DNA of 8,087 nt from Clostridia bacterium (GTDB taxonomy: Bacteria > Bacillota > Clostridia > UBA1381), in contig CAAGKL010000189.1 of assembly GCA_900770405.1 (NCBI GenBank), positions 1 through 8,087 on the forward strand, written 5' to 3'. The notes under the pieces were generated by a model, which was not told the origin of the DNA, did not search any database, and was given only the letters and a program-made list of their open reading frames with translations. Positions 1-5,836 of the stretch are shown here, one piece after another (position 1 is the first letter of the stretch; each line of letters begins with the position of its first letter). The translations under genes and the position numbers were made by a program.

Positions 1-1
1 A

Positions 2-367
2 GCCGCTGTTTCCGAGCTATCGCTTTTCAGAGCGCTGGCTCTAAGGAAGCTGCAAAGCTTCTCCGAGGCAAAGGCAGTGCTTGATGACATGGAAAGCACC
101 GCCGACAACTTCATTAAAAATTGCGATATGAGAACATATTACGGAGTCGGCTCACCGTCGCCAATGCCGTTTGAGCTTGACATTGTGAAAAACAATCTGA
201 CAGACGGATATGTGCTTAAGGCATATGCCCTCCTCGGAACAGGCAGGTTTAACGACGCGGACGAATACATCGAAAAAGCAAGAAAGCTAAAGCAGTATGA
301 CTTTAGAATTTATGCTTATGATAATATAAAAGACAGTGTTAAATTTGATATGCACCCCAAAGGTTAA
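2..367 (+). CDS. C-terminal fragment of a TPR-like (possibly DUF5107-family) protein
   Basis: The reading frame is open from the window's first bases to a TAA at 365-367, giving about 121 residues of a protein whose N-terminus lies off the left edge. A GTG at 77 is an internal codon, not a credible start, because the frame continues upstream without a stop. The visible part is helical. A segment reading GYVLKAYALLGTGRFNDADEYI resembles a tetratricopeptide hairpin (small residues at the A/G positions, then a second helix with ADEYIEKAR). The stretch before it (YYGVGSPSPMPFELDIVKNN) resembles the region ahead of the final TPRs in DUF5107-type proteins; I recall this from memory and hold it loosely. 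It is the only convincing plus-strand gene, converges on the cotJ genes, and its last part is visibly AT-richer than the rest of the window. The function cannot be told from this fragment. Confidence 0.7.
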   Translation, partial: AAVSELSLFRALALRKLQSFSEAKAVLDDMESTADNFIKNCDMRTYYGVGSPSPMPFELDIVKNNLTDGYVLKAYALLGTGRFNDADEYIEKARKLKQYDFRIYAYDNIKDSVKFDMHPKG

Positions 368-506
368 ACACTTTTGGGGTGTTCCGTTTCTTACTCAAGC
401 TTTTGCAGTACGCACCGCCGTATTGTGTCACGATTATGTTCGCAAGGCGGGGATTTGTATTCTTAACTTTTATCGGACGCTGAAGAAATTTTTCATAAAA
501 AAACAT
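339..506 (-). pseudogene. cotJC: Truncated CotJC (manganese-catalase-like spore coat protein), N-terminus only
   Basis: CotJC is a coat protein of the manganese-catalase family, usually about 190 residues, and forms an operon with cotJA and cotJB. The ATG at 506 is 2 nt after the cotJB stop, with a strong AAAAGGAGG 10 nt upstream. The first residues (MFFYEKFLQRPIKVKN, then NPRLANIIVTQYGG) match the expected CotJC N-terminus. After about residue 33 (YGGAY) the similarity stops: the expected GEL-A-S-RYLSQR segment is absent, and the frame runs through foreign sequence and the 353-381 hairpin to a TAA at 339-341, for 55 residues in all. The metal-binding Glu/His residues of the catalase fold are therefore lost. 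Neither of the other two frames past the junction restores CotJC. This may be a genuine rearrangement or an assembly chimera. Confidence 0.8.
353..381 (+). terminator. Stem-loop at the end of the TPR-like gene, probable rho-independent terminator
   Basis: CACCCCAAAGG (353-363) pairs with CTTTTGGGGTG (371-381), an 11-bp stem with one G-U pair and a 7-nt loop. The TAA stop of the plus-strand gene lies in the loop. The downstream tract (ttccgtttctt) is only moderately T-rich, so termination may be imperfect. In the minus direction no T-run follows. The hairpin lies within the reading frame left by the broken cotJC. Confidence 0.6.
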
Positions 507-508
507 AC

Positions 509-757
509 TCAGTTTGCCTCCTTTTGCCACGGCCAGGGCGATTTAATCCAGTTAAAGCTATCCTGCTTCGCCGCGGCAAATGCCGTCAGCGGGCCGTTCG
601 ACTTCTCATATTCCTTTTTCAGCGCCTCGCACTTTTCAACAAGCTCGCGGTAAAGCTTGAAGCCGGCGGCATCATCGGGGTGCGTATCCAGATACAAAAG
701 CATATCATATGCCGCGAAATTGTAGCTTCTGATTTGCTCCAACAATCTCTTTTCCAT
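509..757 (-). CDS. cotJB: Spore coat protein CotJB
   Basis: An 82-residue protein of the CotJB family, a small component of the inner spore coat made with CotJA and CotJC. Family hallmarks are visible: LYLDTHPDD near residues 21-29, a charged helical middle (KCEALKKEYEK), the GPLTAF segment, and the C-terminal WIKSPWPWQKE block. Length is normal for the family and the gene looks intact. The ATG shares one base with the cotJA stop (TAATG at 759-755), with a GGGGG about 10 nt upstream. This arrangement suggests coupled translation. Its stop is 2 nt before the cotJC start. In Bacillus subtilis the cotJ operon is under SigE control in the mother cell; the same is inferred here. Confidence 0.93.
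   Translation of the reverse strand: MEKRLLEQIRSYNFAAYDMLLYLDTHPDDAAGFKLYRELVEKCEALKKEYEKSNGPLTAFAAAKQDSFNWIKSPWPWQKEAN
517..525 (-). promoter_or_regulatory. Ribosome-binding site that fixes the cotJC start
   Basis: AAAAGGAGG on the minus strand, inside the last codons of cotJB, ends 10 nt before the ATG at 504-506. It selects that ATG over the ATG eight codons upstream, which would lie within cotJB and add residues absent from CotJC. Confidence 0.75.
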
Positions 758-963
758 TATTTAATACCCCCTGTCGCCTTGCAAACCTTGCCGTACTCCT
801 CAATTGTCAGCGCAAGCTCCGGGAAAACCGTTCCCGCCGCAATCGCGTCCGCCGGAGAATATACCTCGTACAGCATCTGCACCGGGACATAGCCGTAGCC
901 CACACACCCGCAGCAGGCGGTATTCTCATTTTTATCGGGTGTCATATTTTCGTTTTTATCCAA
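757..963 (-). CDS. cotJA: Spore coat-associated protein CotJA
   Basis: A 68-residue CotJA-family protein, in other spore formers needed with CotJB and CotJC for normal assembly of that coat layer. The family signature is seen at residues 24-50: YGYVPVQ-LYEVYSP-DA-AAGTVFPEL. The start is TTG at 963, chosen because AAAAGGAG (973-980) lies 9 nt upstream. The next in-frame ATG (945) is too far from that site and would give 62 residues. The N-terminus carries a short imperfect duplication (DKNENMTP then DKNENTAC) and a CCGC cluster at residues 17-20. The C-terminal KATGGIK lies past the conserved block. It overlaps cotJB by one base (TAATG) and leads the cotJ operon. Confidence 0.92.
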   Translation of the reverse strand: MDKNENMTPDKNENTACCGCVGYGYVPVQMLYEVYSPADAIAAGTVFPELALTIEEYGKVCKATGGIK

Positions 964-972
964 TATTTAACA

Positions 973-980
973 CTCCTTTT
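973..980 (-). promoter_or_regulatory. Ribosome-binding site supporting the cotJA TTG start
   Basis: AAAAGGAG on the minus strand, 9 nt before the TTG at 961-963. No ATG or GTG at suitable spacing competes, so the unusual TTG start is the best choice. Confidence 0.7.
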
Positions 981-1013
981 GGGAAAATAGCAAATTTTGC
1001 AATCTGCATAAGC

Positions 1014-1040
1014 ATAATATGCCGCAACCCGATATTATGT
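1014..1040 (-). promoter_or_regulatory. Possible SigE-like promoter for the cotJ operon
   Basis: On the minus strand, ACATAA (1040-1035), a 13-nt spacer and CATATTAT (1021-1014) resemble the SigE -35 and -10 elements (ATA-type -35, CATACANT -10), with some mismatches. It sits between the upstream terminator and the cotJA ribosome-binding site, as expected for a sporulation promoter. The region is AT-rich, so chance matches are easy. A second CATATT-based register can also be drawn, with a poorer -10. Confidence 0.35.
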
Positions 1041-1045
1041 TAACC

Positions 1046-1115
1046 AAAAAAGGACTGTAACAAAAGCCACCACCTGATAAGGCAATTCTTATTATGTGGT
1101 GGCTATCTACAGTCC
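1046..1115 (-). terminator. Composite hairpin plus T6: terminator of the ftsK-DUF1294 gene run
   Basis: Three stacked stems pair across 1052-1115: an outer 8-bp stem (1052-1059 with 1108-1115), an inner 9-bp GC-rich stem (AGCCACCAC with GTGGTGGCT; 1065-1073 with 1096-1104), and a 5-bp apical stem (1077-1081 with 1088-1092) closing a 6-nt loop. Small internal loops separate them. On the minus strand TTTTTT (1051-1046) follows directly, as in a rho-independent terminator. The TAG stop of the DUF1294 gene (1109-1107) lies in the outer stem. No T-run follows on the plus strand, so it acts in the minus direction. Confidence 0.85.
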
Positions 1116-1370
1116 CTTAAAAACCCAAATATATACCGCCGTCTGCGCAGCCAGCATCAGCGGCACGCCCACAGCGAATTTTTTATGCTTTGTCTTATGC
1201 CGGAAAAGCTGCATCGCGGCATATGCTCCCCACGCGCCGCCGACCGCCGCGAGAGTAAGCAACGTCCGCTCGCTTATGCGGAATTTTCCGCGCCGGGCGC
1301 GGCGTTTATCTATGCCGTAGGCGCAAAATGCCACCGCATTTATCAGAATAATCAAATATCGCAGCGTCAT
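1107..1370 (-). CDS. DUF1294 small membrane protein
   Basis: An 87-residue protein of the DUF1294 family, of unknown function. Visible family features are the Y-x-x-DKRRA motif after the first hydrophobic segment, the RISERTLLTLAAVGG-WGA block, and the FRHKT-H-KFAVGVP segment. Three hydrophobic stretches suggest three membrane helices, at about residues 4-18, 34-52 and 64-84, with basic loops between. The ATG at 1370 has GGAGG (1378-1382) 7 nt upstream and overlaps the glycosylase stop by 4 nt (ATGA). An in-frame start further upstream (1418) would only extend it into the glycosylase gene. It is the last gene before the 1046-1115 terminator. Confidence 0.85.
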   Translation of the reverse strand: MTLRYLIILINAVAFCAYGIDKRRARRGKFRISERTLLTLAAVGGAWGAYAAMQLFRHKTKHKKFAVGVPLMLAAQTAVYIWVFKGL

Positions 1371-1879
1371 TTTCCCGCCTCCGTATACGCCCCGAGCGCA
1401 TTTTCCCACGCGCCGCACAGCCGCTCAAAGCTCCACGCCGCATTTGCGGGCGAGGTCGACGGCAGCGTATGACATCCGATGCCGGTTTGCGGCAGAATAT
1501 ACTTATTATAGTACCGCTCGGCGGTTTTTCCGTTCGTGAAAATCGCCTCGATTTTCGCCACCGACAAAATTTTGCCTATATCGTTCGGGGTGACATTTCT
1601 TATCGCGGAATCCGCGCTCCCGCAAATTGTGCAGGACTTGACGACGTCCCAAAGCGCAATATGCTTCCGATGCAAAAATGCCCGCTTTTCCTCAACGTCC
1701 GCAGGAACACTCCCGCCCGTCACCGCCGCAAGCACCCGCCAGAAGCGGTTTTGCGGGTGTGCATAGAAAAAGTTCTCCTCCCGCGATTTCACCGACGGAA
1801 AGCTGCCGAGAATCAAAATCCTCGACCGCTCATCATACAGCGCGTCGAACGGGTGGCGGATAAGCTCCGGCGCGTCCAT
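1367..1879 (-). CDS. Family-6 uracil-DNA glycosylase-type enzyme (hypoxanthine-DNA glycosylase)
   Basis: A 170-residue protein matching the hypoxanthine-DNA glycosylase branch (family 6) of the UDG superfamily. These enzymes remove deaminated bases such as hypoxanthine from DNA to start base excision repair. Motifs seen are LGSFPS at residues 24-29 (active-site loop), NRFW at 44-47, LWDV at 76-79, FTNGKTA at 114-120, and LPSTSPANA at 139-147 (DNA-intercalating or base-binding loop). Length is usual for the family. The start is the ATG at 1879, which shares one base with the galactokinase stop (TAATG). A longer frame from 1924 adds 15 residues that merely overlap galK. The end overlaps DUF1294 by 4 nt. 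Single-protein substrate preference (hypoxanthine or uracil) cannot be read from sequence. Confidence 0.87.
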   Translation of the reverse strand: MDAPELIRHPFDALYDERSRILILGSFPSVKSREENFFYAHPQNRFWRVLAAVTGGSVPADVEEKRAFLHRKHIALWDVVKSCTICGSADSAIRNVTPNDIGKILSVAKIEAIFTNGKTAERYYNKYILPQTGIGCHTLPSTSPANAAWSFERLCGAWENALGAYTEAGK

Positions 1880-3162
1880 TAAAATTCGATTCCGCCGACC
1901 GGTCTTATCGCAAGGATATGGCACATACCCTCGCCGAGCGCCGCGTCGATTTTACTCTTAAACTCGCTGAGCATATCCGTCGGCACAAACGCCTGCACCG
2001 TCCCGGCAAAGCCGCCGCCGTGAACCCGGTACGCGCCGCGCCCCGCCAGCAAATGCTCGCACATTGCAAGCGCAATCGCGACCGCCTGGTTTTCCGGCTG
2101 CCCCTGCGCGTAGATATTCTGCAAATACATATACGACGAATGCCCCGACTCGGTGATAAGCTTTAAAAAGCCGTCAAAATCGCCCGATTTGAGCGCCGCC
2201 GCCTCTGCCTTTGCGCGCTTTGTTTCGTTGAGGTAATGATACGCGCGCAGCACCGCCCTGTCGTTTGCAAGGCTCTTGCGCAGCGCGGCTATATTATTAT
2301 AAAATTCGTTTTCGTCAATCTCGCTCAGGATTTTCTTGCCGAAAAATTCAGCCACGGCTCGCATTTCCGCAGGCACTGCCGCATATTCGCCGGTCAGATC
2401 CGCGTGGTCCGCGCCGGAATCAATGATACACAACGCATAGCCGCTCTTCGTAAAATCGAAATCCACCCGCTCGACGACCGGCTTTTCCTCGGAAAAGAAG
2501 TCTATCGCGACGATATTTCCGACCGAGGACGCCATCTGATCGAGAAGCCCGCTCGGCTTGTTATAGTAAACATTCTCGGCAAACTTGCCTATTTTCGCAA
2601 TCTCGACAGCGGACACAGCCCCGTCCGCGAACAAGCCGTTCACGATTGTCCCGACAAGCACCTCAAACGCCGCCGACGAGCTCATACCCGAGCCCTTCAG
2701 CACGCTCGAAATCGTGTATGCGTCAAACCCCTCCAGCTTATATCCCATATCGGAAAACTTGCGCAAAATCCCGCGGATAAGCGAAATCGCCCTGTCGTAC
2801 TCCTCCTCGCGCGAGTCGAGCTCATTTATATCGAGCTCGTCCATCGCATAGCCCTTCGACAAAATCCGCACCTTGTCTGTGCCGTTTTTCGCCGCCGCGC
2901 CGATTACGTCCAGATTAAGGCTCGCCGCCAGCACCGCACCGCCCTGATGGTCAGTGTGATTTCCGCCGATTTCGGTTCGTCCCGGCGCGGAAAAAATGCG
3001 TATTTCCCCGCTCTCGCCGAAATTCTCCGAAAATCCGTCCAGCACATCGCAGATTCTGTCCGCGTATGCCGCCGTCTTCTCCTGACCGCAGGCGTACACA
3101 TATGCCAGCTTTTCCGCATACTCACCGTGTGCGAGCTTTTCCTTCCACTGTGTCGAGTTCAT
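1879..3162 (-). CDS. galK: Galactokinase-family GHMP kinase
   Basis: A 427-residue GHMP-superfamily kinase most like clostridial proteins called galactokinase, which phosphorylate galactose at C1 in the Leloir pathway. Motif 1 is at residues 60-75 (PGRTEIGGNHTDHQGG), motif 2 at 155-165 (LKGSGMSSSAA, the ATP phosphate loop), and motif 3 at 379-388 (RVHGGGFAGT). LLDQ at 206-209 carries the presumed catalytic Asp208. Motif 1 departs from canonical GRVNLIGEHTDY: the sugar-contacting Glu is replaced by Asn68 and Tyr by His72. The ATG at 3162 directly follows the folD stop, with AAGGGAG (3171-3177) 8 nt upstream inside folD. No galT, galE or sugar transporter is present in the window, so the substrate is less certain than the family. 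Confidence 0.85.
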   Translation of the reverse strand: MNSTQWKEKLAHGEYAEKLAYVYACGQEKTAAYADRICDVLDGFSENFGESGEIRIFSAPGRTEIGGNHTDHQGGAVLAASLNLDVIGAAAKNGTDKVRILSKGYAMDELDINELDSREEEYDRAISLIRGILRKFSDMGYKLEGFDAYTISSVLKGSGMSSSAAFEVLVGTIVNGLFADGAVSAVEIAKIGKFAENVYYNKPSGLLDQMASSVGNIVAIDFFSEEKPVVERVDFDFTKSGYALCIIDSGADHADLTGEYAAVPAEMRAVAEFFGKKILSEIDENEFYNNIAALRKSLANDRAVLRAYHYLNETKRAKAEAAALKSGDFDGFLKLITESGHSSYMYLQNIYAQGQPENQAVAIALAMCEHLLAGRGAYRVHGGGFAGTVQAFVPTDMLSEFKSKIDAALGEGMCHILAIRPVGGIEF

Positions 3163-4020
3163 TTATTTATCTCCCTTGTAATTAATTTGTGCCGCCTTGA
3201 GCGTATTTTTCATAAGCATCGCAATCGTCATCGGTCCGACGCCGCCCGGAACGGGCGTTATCGCGCCCGCGACCTTCTCGGCGCTTTCGAAATCCACATC
3301 GCCGACGAGCTTTTTCGGTGCAATCCTGTTTATGCCGACGTCAATCACCACCGCACCGGGCTTTATCATATCGCCGGTGATAAAGCCGGGTTTTCCGACC
3401 GCAGCAACCAGAATATCGGCATTTCTCGTCTTTTCGGCGAGATTTTTCGTGCGCGAATGGCAAATCGTCACTGTGCCGTTTTGGTGCAAAAGCAGCATTG
3501 CCTGCGGCTTGCCTACGATATTGCTCCTGCCGACAACGACGCACTCCTTGCCCGCAACGTCGATGCCCGACTCCTTAATCAGCTCCATAACGCCCGCCGG
3601 TGTGCAGGGCACAAAATCGAAATCGCCGGTCATAATTTTGCCGACATTTACCGGGTGGAACGCGTCCACGTCTTTTGTCGGCAAGATTGCGTTTATCACA
3701 TACTGCTCCGAAATATGTCCCGGCAACGGCAGCTGCACCAAAATTCCCGAAATTTTGTCATCGTCATTAAGTCTTGCGATGAGCTCCAAAAGCTCCTCCT
3801 GCGAGGTTTCCTCCGGCAGAGCGTACTCCTCCGAATAGATGCCGACCTCCTCGCACGCCTTCTTTTTGTTGTTTACATAGACGCGGCTCGCCGGGTCATC
3901 GCCGACGATTATTACCGCCAGACCCGCGTGTATTCCCTTTTCCGCCAGCGCCCTTGCCTCGCGCGCCGCCTCCTCTTTTATCCGCGCCGACACCGTTTTT
4001 CCGCTTAGTATCTGAGCCAT
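3163..4020 (-). CDS. folD: Bifunctional methylenetetrahydrofolate dehydrogenase / methenyltetrahydrofolate cyclohydrolase
   Basis: FolD interconverts 5,10-methylene-, 5,10-methenyl- and 10-formyl-tetrahydrofolate in the cytoplasm, feeding purine and formyl-Met synthesis. The 285 residues match the usual length. Visible features are the N-terminal AQILSGKTVSARIKEE; the active-site Y48-x3-K52 (VYVNNKKKA); ILVQLPLP with Gln96; KDVDAFHP with Asp119; the NADP-binding VVVGRSNIVGKP at 161-172; VIDVGIN at 225-231; and the C-terminal TPVPGGVGPMT at 255-265. The ATG at 4020 is chosen because AAGGGAGG (4031-4038) lies 10 nt upstream and the protein begins as family members do. A longer frame from 4068 adds 16 non-homologous residues. 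The first 125 nt also encode the ygiQ tail in another frame, and the stop abuts galK. Confidence 0.97.
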   Translation of the reverse strand: MAQILSGKTVSARIKEEAAREARALAEKGIHAGLAVIIVGDDPASRVYVNNKKKACEEVGIYSEEYALPEETSQEELLELIARLNDDDKISGILVQLPLPGHISEQYVINAILPTKDVDAFHPVNVGKIMTGDFDFVPCTPAGVMELIKESGIDVAGKECVVVGRSNIVGKPQAMLLLHQNGTVTICHSRTKNLAEKTRNADILVAAVGKPGFITGDMIKPGAVVIDVGINRIAPKKLVGDVDFESAEKVAGAITPVPGGVGPMTIAMLMKNTLKAAQINYKGDK

Positions 4021-5836
4021 TTCTCTCCGTCCTCCCTTTATATCCATCGCCCGGCACAAGGCAATCACGCCCGCCGCCGATTAAATCCTCTCTGCCCGCT
4101 TTTTTAAGCGCCGCCGTAACAAGCCGCCGATTCTCGGGTCTTGCCGACTGCAAAAGCGCGCGCTGCATTGCCTTTTCCTCGTGGGTTTTCGCCGTGTAGA
4201 CCCGCCCGCCGCCGATCGGGTCGATGCCGGTATAGTACATACAGGTCGACGCCGTGCCGGGTGTCGGGTAAAAATCCTGCACCTGCTCGGGGTTCAGGCC
4301 GTGCCTTTTTAAATATACCGCAAGCTTTACCGCATCGGACAGCGTGCTGCCCGGGTGACTCGACATCAGATACGGAACGAGATACTGCTTTTTCCCGAGC
4401 TTCTCGTTCATATCGTAATATGCCGCGCAAAAGCGCTCGTAAACACTGTTTTCCGGCTTGCCCATATGCTGCAGAACATTGTCGCTGATATGCTCCGGCG
4501 CGACCTTCAGCTGCCCGCTTATATGAAATTCGCACAGCTCACGCAAAAATTCGTTTCGGTTTTTGTCGCACATCAGGTAGTCGAACCTTATCCCCGACCG
4601 CACAAAAACCTTTTTCACACCCTCAATTTTGCGCAAATCGCGCAGGAGTGTGGTATATTCCCTATGATCCGCCTTCAGGTTCGGGCAGGGCTTCGGAAAC
4701 AGGCACCGCCGCTTTTTGCACGCGCCCTGCGTAAGCTGCTTTTCGCACGCCGGGGCGCGGAAATTTGCCGTCGGCCCGCCGACATCGTGTATATACCCTT
4801 TGAATTTTGGGTGCTTTGTCAGCATTTTCGCCTCTTTTATAATCGATTCGCGGCTGCGCGAGGTCACAATCCGCCCCTGGTGAAATGCCAGTGCGCAAAA
4901 GCTGCAGCTACCGAAGCACCCGCGCGAGCTCGTAATCGAAAAGCGCACCTCTTCAATCGCCGCGATGCCGCCGTCCTTTTCGTACATCGGGTGCGGCTCG
5001 CGCATATAGCCGAGCTCATAAACCTCGTCGAGCTCCTCGCGCGAGAGCGGCTCGGACGGCGGATTTTGCACCAAAAACCGTCCCGCGTGCTCCTGGACAA
5101 GCGCCTTTCCGATATACGGATTTTGCTCCTCCATCTCAATTCTGAACGCCTCGGCATATGCCGTCTTATCCTCGACACACTGCTCGAAGGACGGCAGAAG
5201 TATACTGTCATAAACGTCCGGCGTTTTGGATATCACGCACGTGCCCTTTATATAGGAAATATCCCCGACCGCCATACCGCTTTCAAGGCACTCGGCAAGC
5301 TCCGCAATCTGGTGCTCGCCCATTCCGTACATAAGAATGTCCGCGCGCGAATCGAAAAGTATCGAGCGTCTGACCTTATTATCCCAATAATCATAGTGCG
5401 CAAACCGCCTCAGGCTCGCCTCGACGCCGCCGATTAAAAGCGGAATATCGCCGAACGCCTCCCTCACGCGGTTGCAGTAAACTATCGTGGCGCGGTCGGG
5501 TCGCAGCCCCGCGCGCCGCCCGGGCGAATATAAATCCTCCGACCGGCGTTTTTTTGCCGCGGTGTAGTGGTTGACCATACTGTCAATATTCCCCGCCGTG
5601 ACGAGCACCCCGAGCCGCGGTCTACCCATTTTTACAAAATCATCAATACTGTGCCAATCGGGCTGCGCGACAATTCCGACCCGGTAGCCGCGGCTGTCGA
5701 GCACGCGCGAGATAATCGCGTGACCGAAGCTTGGGTGGTCGACGTACGCGTCGCCCGTGATAAACAAAAAATCAAGTTGATCCCAGCCGCGCGAGCGCAT
5801 ATCCTCGGCGCAGACCGGCAAAAATCCCTCAGTCAT
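3896..5836 (-). CDS. ygiQ: YgiQ-family radical SAM protein
   Basis: A 646-residue UPF0313/YgiQ radical SAM protein; its reaction is not known. The N-terminal domain starts FLPVCAEDMRSRGWDQLDF and carries the family's GDAYVDHPSFG and LLIGGVEASLRRF-HYDYWD motifs. The [4Fe-4S]/SAM motif C-x3-C-x2-C is at residues 307, 311 and 314 (CFGSCSFC). The family's second Cys cluster lies at 364, 373, 378 and 384, after GGPTANFRAP. APEH, FYPTPGT and TGIDP motifs follow. The ATG at 5836 is preferred: GGAG (5844-5847) is 7 nt upstream, whereas the ATG at 5842 is only 1 nt away. It overlaps ftsK by 8 nt. Conserved sequence ends near DLIGGGRDCLVP; the remaining tail is rich in Gly, Arg and Lys, and its last 41 residues overlap folD. 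Confidence 0.92.
   Translation of the reverse strand: MTEGFLPVCAEDMRSRGWDQLDFLFITGDAYVDHPSFGHAIISRVLDSRGYRVGIVAQPDWHSIDDFVKMGRPRLGVLVTAGNIDSMVNHYTAAKKRRSEDLYSPGRRAGLRPDRATIVYCNRVREAFGDIPLLIGGVEASLRRFAHYDYWDNKVRRSILFDSRADILMYGMGEHQIAELAECLESGMAVGDISYIKGTCVISKTPDVYDSILLPSFEQCVEDKTAYAEAFRIEMEEQNPYIGKALVQEHAGRFLVQNPPSEPLSREELDEVYELGYMREPHPMYEKDGGIAAIEEVRFSITSSRGCFGSCSFCALAFHQGRIVTSRSRESIIKEAKMLTKHPKFKGYIHDVGGPTANFRAPACEKQLTQGACKKRRCLFPKPCPNLKADHREYTTLLRDLRKIEGVKKVFVRSGIRFDYLMCDKNRNEFLRELCEFHISGQLKVAPEHISDNVLQHMGKPENSVYERFCAAYYDMNEKLGKKQYLVPYLMSSHPGSTLSDAVKLAVYLKRHGLNPEQVQDFYPTPGTASTCMYYTGIDPIGGGRVYTAKTHEEKAMQRALLQSARPENRRLVTAALKKAGREDLIGGGRDCLVPGDGYKGRTERNGSDTKRKNGVGADKRGGGARGKGAGGKGNTRGSGGNNRRR
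4031..4038 (-). promoter_or_regulatory. Ribosome-binding site deciding the folD start
   Basis: AAGGGAGG on the minus strand, 10 nt before the ATG at 4018-4020, with a second GGAG (4025-4028) closer in. Both lie inside the ygiQ reading frame, so folD initiates while ygiQ is still being translated. Confidence 0.7.

Noticed and set aside
50..408. Inverted near-repeat TGCAAA(A)GCTT at about 51-61 and 408-397 flanking the TPR-like gene end
   Set aside because: Only about 10 bases with one indel, centred on the palindrome AAGCTT. CAAAAGCTTT also occurs inside ftsK near 7162, so this is likely chance and not a transposon end.
2236..4008. Long plus-strand open frame of 590 codons
   Set aside because: It lies opposite galK and folD, both of which have complete family motifs. 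The translation is rich in Arg, His, Ala and Leu without recognisable domains, as expected from the reverse of GC-rich codons.
3163..4068. Longer folD form starting at 4068
   Set aside because: The extra 16 residues are not part of the family, and the ribosome-binding site at 4031-4038 points to the ATG at 4020.
4355..5437. Plus-strand open frame of 360 codons
   Set aside because: It is antisense to the radical SAM core of ygiQ, with no ribosome-binding site or family motif that I can see; it is a shadow frame.
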